Source of the DNA: Calditrichota bacterium
Lineage (GTDB): Bacteria; Zhuqueibacterota; Zhuqueibacteria; Zhuqueibacterales; Geothermadaptataceae
NCBI GenBank assembly: GCA_008501765.1
Contig: QQUE01000018.1
Location: forward strand, 62,001 to 126,000
Direction of reading: 5' to 3'
DNA length: 64,000 bases
Of the stretch, positions 27,226 through 36,900 are shown one piece after another. The position numbers and the translations under genes were made by a program. Numbering within the stretch: the stretch's first letter is position 1; each line of letters starts with the position of its first letter. Below the pieces are notes generated by a model. It was not told where the DNA came from and ran no database searches. It was given only the letters and a program-made list of their open reading frames with translations.

Positions 27226-28197
27226 CTACTGCAGTGCGCTCAACTCATCCTGAATAATTTTTGCCGATAAAGGCATATAGCCATCTTTGACGACAATTTC
27301 TTGCCCTTGCTTGCTGAGTACAAACTTCAAAAATTCATGGGTCAACGGGGAAAGATTTTTGCCCGGCGTTTTGTTGACGTACAAATAAAGGAAACGTGCC
27401 AAAGGATATTTTTTCGCCATGACATTTTCTATTTCCGGTCCAAATGCCGGCTCTCCGGTTTTTTTGGATAAAGCAATGGCGCGTACACCGGAAGTGATGT
27501 AACCAATACCCGAATAGCCGATTCCAAATTTGTCTTCGGTTATACCCTGAACAACAGAAGCAGAACCGGGCTGCTCTTTCACGGTGTTTTTGTAATCCCC
27601 TTTGAAAAGCGCTGTTTTCTTGAAGTATCCGTAGGTTCCGGAAGCAGAGTTACGGCCATATAGGCTGATGGGTTTTTGTGCCCAAATACCGGTGAGCCCG
27701 GCTTGTCCCCAATTTTGAATATCTTCAGTGTGATTTCCACGGCGCGTCTTGGAAAAAATGGCGTCAACGTGCTGCAGCGAAAGACTTTTGATCGGGTTGT
27801 CTTTGTTGACATAAACGGCCAGTGCGTCGATGGAGGTTTTAATTGCCGTTGGTTTATAGCCAAATTTTTTCTCAAACTTGTCGACTTCTTCGTTTTTCAT
27901 GGCGCGTGACATCGGGCCAAACTGCGACGTGCCCGCAATGAGCGCAGGCGGCGCGGTGCTGCTGCCTTTGCCTTCAACCTGAACTTTGACGCCGGGGTGA
28001 AATTTGGCAAAAGCTTCTGCCCAAAGCGTCATCAAATTGTTCATCGTATCGGATCCGATACTGTTGATTGTTCCGGAAACAGTACCGGTTTTTTTGTATA
28101 CGGGCAGTTTCTCGTCACCACGGGGAGCCGCAAAAATGGAAGCGGCAAATAGGAGTGAAGCGCTGAAAATAGTAATAATTATTTTTGTTTTCATCAT
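27226..28197 (-). CDS. pstS: Phosphate ABC transporter substrate-binding protein PstS
   Basis: The 323-residue protein has a signal peptide (MMKTKIIITIFSASLLFAAS, cleavage near AAP). Phosphate-binding motifs typical of PstS follow: GSDTMNNLM, GKGSSTAPPALIAGTSQFGPMSR and GRNSASGTYGYF. It captures phosphate in the periplasm and delivers it to PstC-PstA. It has no lipobox, so it is soluble. The porin gene ends 78 bases upstream and pstC begins 370 bases downstream. Confidence 0.95.
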   Translation of the reverse strand: MMKTKIIITIFSASLLFAASIFAAPRGDEKLPVYKKTGTVSGTINSIGSDTMNNLMTLWAEAFAKFHPGVKVQVEGKGSSTAPPALIAGTSQFGPMSRAMKNEEVDKFEKKFGYKPTAIKTSIDALAVYVNKDNPIKSLSLQHVDAIFSKTRRGNHTEDIQNWGQAGLTGIWAQKPISLYGRNSASGTYGYFKKTALFKGDYKNTVKEQPGSASVVQGITEDKFGIGYSGIGYITSGVRAIALSKKTGEPAFGPEIENVMAKKYPLARFLYLYVNKTPGKNLSPLTHEFLKFVLSKQGQEIVVKDGYMPLSAKIIQDELSALQ

Positions 28198-28275
28198 TTT
28201 TCCCTACCAGAAATTATGAAATGTAATTGGTTTGCTCAAAGGACGTGTGCCCTGTGAGAAAATTTGATTTAAATA

Positions 28276-29397
28276 TTAAAAATTAAATGTGAGTTGCGAT
28301 CTTACTTTAAAGTCGGATTCCGCGTCATCAGCGGCATAATTTGTAATTTCACCATTCACCTGCAAGCGTGATTTTTTGCCGAAATAAAAGATCGGACCAA
28401 AGCGAATACCAACCTCTTCATCTTTTTCAACATCCGTGTTGGGTTCGATATTGTATATTCCCGCTGCAAAACCGATTTTATCCATTCCAGCAAGATTTTC
28501 GCTGGCCTCGGCGAATTTTGTTAGCCATTGACCGGTCACGTCATACAATCTGAAACTCACCGCTTCATTGTTTGAAGAAAACACCTTGTCGATGGACCCA
28601 AAGGCAACATTCCCTTCGATAGTCAAGTCGGAGTTTTCACTCAAATCGAGCTCCAGCCCCACATCAGGTGTAACGACTGAAACCGTGCCGGTAGCATCGT
28701 TGTTGCCAATTTTCGTCCCGAGGTTGTTGAGCGCTGCTGAAACTCCAAATTCGATATTTTTTGAAACCGGGTATGTGATGCGACCTGTGATGAGTTTGCC
28801 GTTATTAATAAATTCAAATTTATTGACTGAATTTACTTTTTCCTCTCCGGCATCCTCTCGACCGGCAGCACCGGCGCCGTTGGAATAGTTCACCGCGAAT
28901 TCTACCTTGTCTGCGATTTCTCCGCCAAACTCAACCCCTATTTGCCGGGAGGACAGGTTCCAGTCGACTAAAAATTCCGCTGCTTCACTGCGCTCAACCA
29001 ACATAAGTTTGCTTGAAGATCGCAGTTCTTCGCGCCAGACAGGCACTTTAAATTGGCCGAAACGCATATACGTATTGCCGCCAAATTTCATTTTTCCTTC
29101 GGCGTCTTTCAATTTTGGTGAGTTATCGCGCACCTCGATTTGAAATTTTGTGCTGATAAATTTGGTGAGCTTGGCTTTTACCTGAAAACGGCCGCGACGA
29201 ATACGAAATCCATTTGTCGTTTTTATTTCATTGTCTTCGGCTTTTGTATCTACTTCGTGTTGAAGCTGGACACGGCCGGAGACTGTCCATGACTTGGCAT
29301 TTGCAAGATTTAGGTCCTGTGCTGAAACCGCAGCCGAGACGAGCAGGGCAGTGATAAACACTGCACCCAGTGTTGTAGCAAATTTGGTAATTGTCAT
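28276..29397 (-). CDS. Phosphate-selective porin (OprP/OprO-like)
   Basis: The start chosen is the ATG at 29397 (AGGAAG ribosome site), giving 373 residues and a good signal peptide ending ALLVSAAVSAQ. The longer frame to 29466 lacks support. The mature protein has alternating beta strands and ends in aromatic QLTFNF, as outer-membrane barrels do. Blocks such as FRIRRGRFQVKAKLTKFISTK (arginine- and lysine-rich), MRFGQFKVPVWREELRSSS and SRQIGVEFGG match phosphate-selective porins. It probably lets phosphate or other anions into the periplasm. Its place between phoR and pstS supports that role. Confidence 0.9.
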   Translation of the reverse strand: MTITKFATTLGAVFITALLVSAAVSAQDLNLANAKSWTVSGRVQLQHEVDTKAEDNEIKTTNGFRIRRGRFQVKAKLTKFISTKFQIEVRDNSPKLKDAEGKMKFGGNTYMRFGQFKVPVWREELRSSSKLMLVERSEAAEFLVDWNLSSRQIGVEFGGEIADKVEFAVNYSNGAGAAGREDAGEEKVNSVNKFEFINNGKLITGRITYPVSKNIEFGVSAALNNLGTKIGNNDATGTVSVVTPDVGLELDLSENSDLTIEGNVAFGSIDKVFSSNNEAVSFRLYDVTGQWLTKFAEASENLAGMDKIGFAAGIYNIEPNTDVEKDEEVGIRFGPIFYFGKKSRLQVNGEITNYAADDAESDFKVRSQLTFNF

Positions 29398-29459
29398 CCG
29401 AATTCTTCCTGTTTTTTCGTTTTGTGAACACCAATTTAACTCAGGTGTATCGTAGTGAT

Positions 29460-29510
29460 GGGCCAAGATAATCGCTTCATATTATTAGAATATTAAGTCA
29501 ATATTATGAA
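29460..29510 (-). promoter_or_regulatory. Candidate control region upstream of the porin-pst genes
   Basis: Upstream of the porin start the minus strand carries two TTRAC-type units (TTAACA and TTGACT) 17 bases apart in a very AT-rich stretch. Pho boxes of other bacteria are built from such repeats, and the adjacent genes are Pho genes. The match is loose, and no consensus for this lineage is known to me. Confidence 0.25.
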
Positions 29511-29660
29511 ATTGTTAAGAAGAATGACCCCGATCAGACTGATAAAGTGCATAGGTTTTGCCCGCAGTTTGTAGAGAACAAAGGCAGCTAAAATTCCAAT
29601 TCGATTCTGATTTAAATCAAACCCAAATTTTGAACTTGGTAGGGAAAGAATTTGAGTAAG

Positions 29661-29685
29661 AGTAATCCGTTGTGCAAAATAGAGT
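29661..29685. repeat. Solitary end of a family B element (B4)
   Basis: AGTAATCCGTTGTGCAAAAT matches the left terminus of family B, but I find no matching right terminus before phoR. It is a remnant. Confidence 0.5.
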
Positions 29686-29852
29686 TTTTACGCGGTATAA
29701 TGACGAATAAATCGACAATGGATTCGGGCTGATCGAACTATGCTTAACGGGTTATGAGTACATGCCGCCTATCAGGCTAATTATCAAGATGAAATGATTT
29801 CTTTTTCTTGTCTTTCTCCTTTTTAAATTGACCAGTTACATATCTTATTTTG

Positions 29853-30046
29853 ACGTGAGTTTGACATCAGGAAATTGCACTGATACGTCTCGTCATCCCG
29901 GTTTTTGCAGTGCAAAATACCGGGATCTCAAACGATTAATCCGTACATAGGTTAAAGTGCTTTGCAGGGAGATCCCGGCATCTCGTTGGCACTCGAGCCG
30001 GGATGACTTGTTTCGTATTTAATTTGTGCTTACATCAAACTTACGT
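29853..30046. repeat. Family C element C1 with a family B-like core
   Basis: Ends ACGTGAGTTTGACATCAG and TTACATCAAACTTACGT bound about 194 bases. The core holds GTCATCCCGG...AATACCGGGATCTC and GATCCCGGCATC...GCCGGGATGAC, the same hairpin theme as family B. So the ends are of one family and the core of another. It abuts the phoR stop codon (30051). Confidence 0.7.
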
Positions 30047-30050
30047 TAAA

Positions 30051-31502
30051 TTATGGCATCATTTTTAATAAAAAACTAAAAGTGGATCCGTTTTGTGGTT
30101 CGCTCTGCACAGTGATCGCGCTATCATGGGCGTCGATAATGTGTTTGACGATTGCCAACCCCAAGCCTGTGCCACCAACATCGCGGGAGCGCTGCACGTC
30201 AACGCGGTAAAAGCGCTCAAACAGCCGGGAGTGGTGTTCTTGGGCGATCCCCACGCCCGTATCCTGCACCAAAATTCGGGCTTTTCCCAATTTGGTATCG
30301 TAGCGCACATCAACACGGCCGGTCTTTTTATTGTATTTAATTGCATTGCCAATAAGATTGGCCATAGCCTGATTCAGCCGTTGTTTATCGCCCAAAACCT
30401 GCTTGTTTTTCATCGAGGAATTAAAGTGCAGATTCAGCTCGACTCCGGATTTCTGTGCCTTCCCTTCGAATTCCGAAACGATGGTTTTCAGCCATTCATG
30501 CAAGTTAAAATAGCGAAAACTCATTTTCATCTCTCCAGACTCAATGCGGGAAATATCGATCAAATCGGTGAGGAGAATATTCAGCCTTTCAGCTTGATTG
30601 AAGGCTTTTTCGATAAAAAGGCGCTGCTTTTTTTCATCTTTGATTTTGCTATCGAGCCATGTTTCCAAATAGCCTTGCAGAGTAAAGATCGGTGTGCGCA
30701 ATTCGTGGGAAACATTGCCGAGAAACTGACTGCGAACTTTTTGCAGCCGATCCTTTTCTATCACATCCGAGCGCAATTTATTTAACATTTCATCCAAAAC
30801 ACTGCCTAATCGCCCAATTTCGTCGTTGTTGTTGTAATCAAAAGCCGTGTCAAGACTGCCCTGTTTGATTTTTTCCGCTGTGCGTGTGAGTTTAATAATG
30901 GGATCGGTGATGCGTCTTGAGAAGTAAAAACTGATCCCGGCCACAACGACAAAGGCGATAAATCCACCAATTAATATTTTTCGTAAAACTGCCGTCATCA
31001 TTTGGTCGATTTCAATGAGCGGAATCGACAGCCGAACAATCTGTGCACCCGCTATATTCTGCGGTGTTTTCCCGGCGTTTAAAATTTTTCTTGCCATGTA
31101 GTAGAAACCGGTATTTAAAGTTTGGCTCAGCCGTTCATCGTGTCCGATGCCCTGAACCTGCGCTCGTTTGACCTCCGGCCGGTCTGCATGATTTTCCAGA
31201 AATTGCAACGAATCTTCGGGCACCTGCGAATCAAAGAGGACGATCCCACTCTCGTCAATAATCGTTATTCGAAAGCGGCTGGCAGCGGCATAACCCGTTA
31301 AGTAGCCATAAATCCTCGGCGACGCAGGCGGATATTTGAGAATATACGCTATCTCGTCAATCTGAATTTCCATTTGATTGCTCAATTGGGCTCGAAAATA
31401 TTTTTGCAGTTCGACTGTCGATATTAGGCCGGCACCAAGAGTGACGATGGTTATGAGCACAAGAAAATTCACAAAAAGTTTTTGGCGGATGGAATTGAGC
31501 AT
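30051..31502 (-). CDS. phoR: Phosphate regulon sensor histidine kinase PhoR
   Basis: The 483-residue kinase has a span at 10-30, a periplasmic sensor of about 140 residues, a second span at 173-194, HAMP (195-248), a dimerisation domain with phospho-acceptor His266 in GNVSHELRTP, and a HATPase domain with N box NLIGNAIKYN and G boxes DTGVGIA and GGTGLGLAIV. Unlike E. coli PhoR it has a real periplasmic domain and no PAS domain, as in the PhoR/PnpS group of other phyla. It signals to PhoB, whose gene ends 79 bases upstream. Confidence 0.92.
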   Translation of the reverse strand: MLNSIRQKLFVNFLVLITIVTLGAGLISTVELQKYFRAQLSNQMEIQIDEIAYILKYPPASPRIYGYLTGYAAASRFRITIIDESGIVLFDSQVPEDSLQFLENHADRPEVKRAQVQGIGHDERLSQTLNTGFYYMARKILNAGKTPQNIAGAQIVRLSIPLIEIDQMMTAVLRKILIGGFIAFVVVAGISFYFSRRITDPIIKLTRTAEKIKQGSLDTAFDYNNNDEIGRLGSVLDEMLNKLRSDVIEKDRLQKVRSQFLGNVSHELRTPIFTLQGYLETWLDSKIKDEKKQRLFIEKAFNQAERLNILLTDLIDISRIESGEMKMSFRYFNLHEWLKTIVSEFEGKAQKSGVELNLHFNSSMKNKQVLGDKQRLNQAMANLIGNAIKYNKKTGRVDVRYDTKLGKARILVQDTGVGIAQEHHSRLFERFYRVDVQRSRDVGGTGLGLAIVKHIIDAHDSAITVQSEPQNGSTFSFLLKMMP

Positions 31503-31581
31503 TTTTAAGAATTAGCCAGATTTTTAATTAGGGCCTGAAATGTTTGTGAGAGGTTGTTCTACTTTTAAATTTGCGCTTAGC

Positions 31582-32268
31582 TCAGGTTTTGAGCCGGTAA
31601 CCCACACCTTTGATCGTCTCGATTAAACCGTCACCCGAAACGCCCAATTTTTCACGAATTTTCCGGATATGCACATCGATCGTCCTGTCGATGACGACGA
31701 TATCTTCGCCCCAAATGGCGTTGAGCAATATTTCACGGGTTATCACCCGGCCGGGCCTTTGAGCCAGAAACAGCAGAATTTCAAATTCTTTTCGCGTGAG
31801 ATGAACCGGTTGGCCCGATGTTTTTACCTGATAATTTAACGGTTCTATTTCGATAGCACCAAAACTCAGAATCGTGGAATCAATTGCTTCCTGGTTTGGT
31901 GACTTGCGCAATATAGCTTTTATACGCGCAATCAAAGCTCGCATCCGAATCGGTTTGACGATGTAATCATCGGCGCCTAATTCAAGACCCAAAACTTCAT
32001 CAAATTCGCTGTCTTTAGCGGTTAAAAAAATGACAGCGATATTTTCAGTCAACGGATTTTTGCGAATTTCACGGATTATTTCGCGACCGTCTTTTCCCGG
32101 AAGCATGATGTCGAGCAGAATCAGGTCCGGTTTTTCAGATTCCGCTAATGCGAGCGCATCAGTGCCGTTTGCGGCGCTGGACACGCGGTAGCCTTCGTTT
32201 TCCAAATTAAAAGAAAGAAGGTCAATGATATCCGGCTCATCATCAATGATGAGAATTTTTTTGGCCAT
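31582..32268 (-). CDS. phoB: Phosphate regulon response regulator PhoB
   Basis: The 228-residue OmpR-class regulator has a receiver with acidic pair Asp9/Asp10 and phospho-acceptor Asp53 (LILLDIMLPGKDG), then a winged-helix domain with the PhoB-like text HLTRKEFEILLFLAQRPGRVITREILLNAIWG and RTIDVHIRKIREKLG. It should activate the pst/porin genes downstream under phosphate starvation. It is the first gene of the pho series. Element C2 occupies the gap upstream. Confidence 0.94.
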   Translation of the reverse strand: MAKKILIIDDEPDIIDLLSFNLENEGYRVSSAANGTDALALAESEKPDLILLDIMLPGKDGREIIREIRKNPLTENIAVIFLTAKDSEFDEVLGLELGADDYIVKPIRMRALIARIKAILRKSPNQEAIDSTILSFGAIEIEPLNYQVKTSGQPVHLTRKEFEILLFLAQRPGRVITREILLNAIWGEDIVVIDRTIDVHIRKIREKLGVSGDGLIETIKGVGYRLKT

Positions 32269-32477
32269 AGATATTTTGCTGCAAAGTTGGATTCGTCAAA
32301 TGTATAAATTGTGAATTTAATCGGGCAAATTTAATAAAAATCCCCGGTATAACCAATATTTTAATCTGTGATAGTGAAATAGTGATGATCCAAACTGGAT
32401 TGGCTGGATTTTGGGTTGTAGCAGGAATTTAAACTGTTGATCTGGCATTTGCAGGTGTGAAATAAGTTATAAATTAG

Positions 32478-32640
32478 CGTGAGTTCGATTTAAGAAGAAT
32501 TGGGACAAAACGAATTAATTATAGGATATAGTCCGAAGGCGTCCCGCCGAGGATAACACACGAAACGCTCGGCGAGACGCCTTCGCTCTATTTTAATTAT
32601 TCTTGGTAAAGAATGTTACAGTTTACATCGAACTTACGTT
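32478..32640 (+). repeat. Family C element C2
   Basis: About 163 bases with inverted ends CGTGAGTTCGATTTAAG and TTTACATCGAACTTACG. It has an internal GC hairpin (GAAGGCGTCCCGCCGAG with CTCGGCGAGACGCCTTC). It is about 90% identical to C3 at 33649-33810 and in the same orientation; together they bracket the LuxR-type regulator gene. Confidence 0.8.
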
Positions 32641-32676
32641 AAATTAGCGCCGCATTGGAAAATGAAGATATTCAAA

Positions 32677-33336
32677 TTATACCAGTTTTTCTGTGAGCGC
32701 TTTGGCAACGGCTTCGGATTTCGAGTTCACTTCCAGTTTTTTATAGATATTTTTGATATGAAAATGCACGGTCCCTTCACTGACGAATAAAGCCGCAGCA
32801 ATCATTTTATAGGTTTTTCCCTCGCATAAATTGGCGAGAACTTGTTTTTCACGGTCGGTGAGTGAGACTTTGGGTGAGACGTGAAATGAGTTGACAACCA
32901 TGCGTGCAATTTTTGAACTCATCGGTGCGCCGCCGCGATAACAATCGTGGATTGATTCAAGGATTTCCCCGGAGGGCGTATCTTTCACCAGATAACCGGA
33001 AGCGCCGGCGCAAAGGGCATCGAAAACAAGGTCGCGGTCTTCGTGAATTGTCAGAATTAAAAAGTCAATTTCCGGATTCTCCGAGCGTATTTTGCGCATG
33101 CCATCGATGCCATTCATGCCCGGGAGAGTGATGTCGAGCAGGACGATGTCGGGTGGATTTTCCAATGTTCCTTTTATGGCTGTTTCAGCGTTCGAATATG
33201 AGCTGATGCATTTGAGTCCGGGTGTGCCGTTAATTAAAATCGCTAAACTTTCCCGAATAATAGCGTCATCTTCAACGATCGAAATCTCAATCGTGCCGGC
33301 GACTGACGTGGCCGCATTGTGCTTGTTTTTTGCCAA
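32677..33336 (-). CDS. NarL/FixJ-family response regulator (LuxR HTH)
   Basis: The 219-residue protein has a receiver (acidic pair Glu22-Asp23-Asp24, phospho-acceptor Asp68 in IVLLDITLPGMNG) and a LuxR helix-turn-helix at about 155-215 (LTDREKQVLANLCEG, VSEGTVHFHIKNIYKKL). The frame contains no upstream ATG before a stop, so a TTG at 33336 appears to be the start. It lies 593 bases downstream of the propeller sensor, whose DesK-like histidine domain is the usual partner of this regulator class. Repeats C2 and C3 flank it as a cassette. Confidence 0.9.
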   Translation of the reverse strand: MAKNKHNAATSVAGTIEISIVEDDAIIRESLAILINGTPGLKCISSYSNAETAIKGTLENPPDIVLLDITLPGMNGIDGMRKIRSENPEIDFLILTIHEDRDLVFDALCAGASGYLVKDTPSGEILESIHDCYRGGAPMSSKIARMVVNSFHVSPKVSLTDREKQVLANLCEGKTYKMIAAALFVSEGTVHFHIKNIYKKLEVNSKSEAVAKALTEKLV

Positions 33337-33371
33337 ATTTTGCCATCCATACTTTTAGTCTGGTTATTTCT

Positions 33372-33510
33372 CACGCCGAATCGCAAAGAAAAGATTTAAA
33401 GATATAAAAAACAAAACTCTGCGAGCGCAGCGAATCTGCGTGAGGTGCTTTTTAAAACAACTTTATTTTTTTCATCAATCTACTCTGGTTATCCAAATAA
33501 GTCAGCAAAC
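33372..33510 (-). repeat. Family E repeat, copy E1
   Basis: This stretch contains AAAGATTTAAAGATATAAAA, then AACAAAACTCTGCG, GTGCTTTTTAAAACAACTTT and TCATCAATCTAC. Reverse-complement versions of these blocks occur in two separated pieces at 56531-56570 and 56890-56950. It ends with TCTGGTTATCCAAATAAG, related to the family F terminus. Confidence 0.6.
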
Positions 33511-33648
33511 TTAAAACTAGGAATAATAGAAAATTGTCCGCTAATTAGGCAAATATTACTAATAAAAATTATTAGAAATTCAGGCTCGTTTACTCCAAAA
33601 AAATATGCGTGTAAATTGGAGTGATTCGTAGTTTGGCTTTATTAAATA

Positions 33649-33810
33649 ACGTGAGCTCGATGTAAGAAAATTGGGACAAAACGAATTAATTATAGGATAT
33701 AGTCCGAAGGCGTCCCGCCGAGGATAACGCACGAATCGCTCGGCGAGACGCCTTCGCTCTATAATAATTATGCTTGGTAAAGAATGTTACAGCTTATATC
33801 GAACTCACGT
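33649..33810 (+). repeat. Family C element C3
   Basis: 162 bases with near-perfect inverted ends ACGTGAGCTCGATGTAAG and CTTATATCGAACTCACGT (the plus-strand right end begins AGCTTATATC). The same GC hairpin as C2 is present. It lies just upstream of the regulator gene and downstream of the propeller sensor gene. Confidence 0.8.
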
Positions 33811-33929
33811 ATGTTAAGCATGTTCTATAAAAAATTTATAAATAATTCAGGGTAGAAAATCTGATAAAAGCAGCTTTCCATCGGGTCTTATTATTTGAAT
33901 ATAAGAAAACGGATGCTCGTTTACAATGT

Positions 33930-36900
33930 TCAACTTGCCACATTGTTTTTATCAGGAATGGCGCCGGCGAGTACAATTCGCATTCCATCAGCAGTCAGAC
34001 TTGCATCCAGTTTTGCGGTAATTTTATCAGCACGCTTTTGCATCATAACTTGCAAATTATTGAAAAACTCGTCCTGTGCTTCCGTGGGCCGGCCATCCGT
34101 TTCAATCTCAATTTTATAGTTAAAGCCAGTTAAATAGATGCGAAAAGTTACATTTTCGCAGGTAACATATTTTTGCAAACCACTGATAGCTTCTTTGAAA
34201 ATATAGGTAAATTGGCGCCGCCACTGCATTGGCAACCGCACAGTTTTCATCTTTTCCTCGAGCCCATCAACCCAGAAACCAATATTTTTTTTATTAAAAA
34301 AGTGATCCCCATAATCTTTCATATAAAAAGCGAAATCGAAAAAGGAATCAACGTCTGGATCCAGTGTCCAAATAAAATTTCGCATTCCGCTGGACAGGTT
34401 GCGGGAGATTTCTGCCATCGTATCGAGATAGGGTGATACCTGCTCGGGATTTTTTAATATCCCCCTTTTAATGAGTTCGATATAAAGTGTAATCCCGGAG
34501 AGTTTGTGCCCAAATTCATCATGAAAATCTTCAGCAACCTGTTTGCGTACACGCTCGTTTTCGGCGTGGCGGATGCGCTCCAGGTCAATTTGGCGGCGAA
34601 CTTTTTGCCGTACACGCCGGTTGTGCGAAATCACCACGGCTCCGACGATCGATAGAATTGTCACAAAATAAAACCAGTTTTTTTTATAAAATGGGGGCGT
34701 AACGATCAGTGCAGTTGAAGTTGCTGATTCATTCCAGATTCCATCGCTATTGCTGCCCTGCACCATAAAAGTGTACTCTCCAGGATCAAGGTTGGTGAAA
34801 CTGGCAAAACGGCGATTTGAATTAACACGCAACCATTCTTTATCGAAGCCTTCGAGTTTATATTTGTACTTGTTGGCAGGGGGATTTGTATAATCCAGCG
34901 CTGAAAAATGAAAGGTAAAAAAATTATCATTGTGGGACAGCTTTATATTTTTCGGATCAAACGGAACTGGTTTATTATAAATTGTAAATGCTGTTAAAAC
35001 AACAGGTGGGATATGCTCGTTATTGAGAATATTTTTGGGATGAAATTCATCGAACCCGTTAATGCCGCCAAAAAACATGGTACCGTCGCTGATTTTTAGC
35101 GCCGCGCCACCGCTGTATTCCCGGCCTTGCAAACCATGACTGACACCGTAGGCCATGAATTTGTTTTTCGATCGGTAATATTTGTAAATTCCGTTATTTG
35201 TACTCAACCACAGGTTCTTGTCACTGTCTTCGAGAATACCGTAAACTGTTTTGTCGGTTAAACCTTCTTTTTCGCCAAATATTTTGAATTGACGGTCGCC
35301 GCGTTCAAATTTATTCAGACCTCCGCCGTCGGTGCCAACCCACAACAATCCATCTGAATCCAGCAGGATTGCAAGTACGCGATTATCAGAAAGGCTGTTC
35401 GGATTTGATGCCTCATTGTGGTAACGGTTGATTTCTCCGGTTTTCAAGTTCAGCGAGGCCAGACCTCCACCGTAAGTACCAATCCATAATAGGCCGGCAT
35501 TGTTATAACTCAGGGTATAAACGAGGTCATCGGGAATGGAGTTCTCATCTTCGGGATTAAACCTGAATTGGGTGAAGGCATCGCTGGCGCGGTCGTATTT
35601 ATTCAGGCCACCACCAAATGTGCAAACCCAGAGCGTGCTGTCCGGTGTTTCGTAAAGTGATCTTATCTGGTTTTGGCTCAAACTGTGGCTGTCATCCGGA
35701 TTATTGCGGTAGGTTTGGAACTGAATTTCCAGGGGTGTGTTCATCAAAGATTTGTGGGATTTTACACCTTTTTTCGCTGCTTTTCCCGGCTGCCGGTTAA
35801 TTGGCACGCGCGAACGGTTCAGGCCTTCGCTGAAAGTTCCGACCCACAAATATCCATAGGAATCGCACAATATTGAGCGAATGTGATTTTGTGATAGGCA
35901 ATATTTATCATCGGGATTGTGAGTGAAATGCTCGTATTTTCCGGTATGACGATCAAAGCGGTTTAATCCTCCTTCAAATGTGCCAACCCAAACATGGCGG
36001 CCGTTGGATAATTTATCCTCCCCAAAAGCATAAATAATATTGTCGTTGAGTGAAGTTGGATCATCCACATTCGTTTTGCGGTGGATGAATTTTTTTAGAT
36101 TGGGAACAAATTTATTTATTCCCTGCCCGAGTAAAGTGCCAATCCATAAAACGCCGCCATCGTCTTCATGCAGCGCGGTGATATTGTTATCGCTTATAGA
36201 AAAAGGATCGTTCGGGTCATTTTGATAGGAGATAAATTTTCCTGATTGCGGCTCAAAACGATTTAGACCTCCACCGAAAGTCCCGATCCACAGGGCCTGG
36301 TTTTGCCCTTCGCAGATGGAAAGAATATTGTCATTACTCAGGCTGAATTTATCGGTGCTTTCATGCCGGTAATGCTGAAAATGAATCGGCTGGTATGCAT
36401 AGGTTGACTCACCACGCGTGCTCTTGATTATTCGATTGAGTCCGCCCAAAAAGGTTCCAACCCAAATATTGTTTTGCGAATCCTGAAACAAGGTCGATAC
36501 CCGGTCATCACTTAAACTTCTCCGGTTTTTTGGCGTGTGCCGGAAGTGGGAAAACCGGACATTATTTTTATTCGATGAAGGGTATGATTTAAATTCCTTA
36601 AAAATATCAACTTTGGTGTCATAGCGATTCAAACCACCGCCAAATGTTCCCACCCACATAAAATTATTGTTATCGCAAATCAAGCTGGAAACACGGTTTG
36701 AACTCAGGGCGTTGGGTTCGTCTTTTCTATACTGCACATAAACAAATTCTTCCTTCTTTTTGTTAAATATAGCAATGCCGGAACCCCAGGTTGCCAGCCA
36801 TAAATTTCCAGGGGCATCCTCGGCAATGGCTGTAATTGTATTTCTTGAGTAAAAGGCAAAGGTTGCGGGGTATTCGGTTGGAACAACCGCCTCATCTTGC

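Noticed and set aside
27066-27257. 63-codon plus-strand frame overlapping the pstS 3' end
   Set aside because: It opposes the pst operon, overlaps pstS and has no recognisable features.
29853-30046. CRISPR-like or attachment-site reading of the hairpin-rich intergenic stretches
   Set aside because: The units are inverted, not regularly spaced direct repeats, there are no spacers or cas genes, and no integrase or tRNA gene is nearby.
32269-32477. Pho box upstream of phoB
   Set aside because: No paired TGTCA- or TTAACA-type repeats are visible in this stretch. Only the region before the porin has anything similar, and that is weak.
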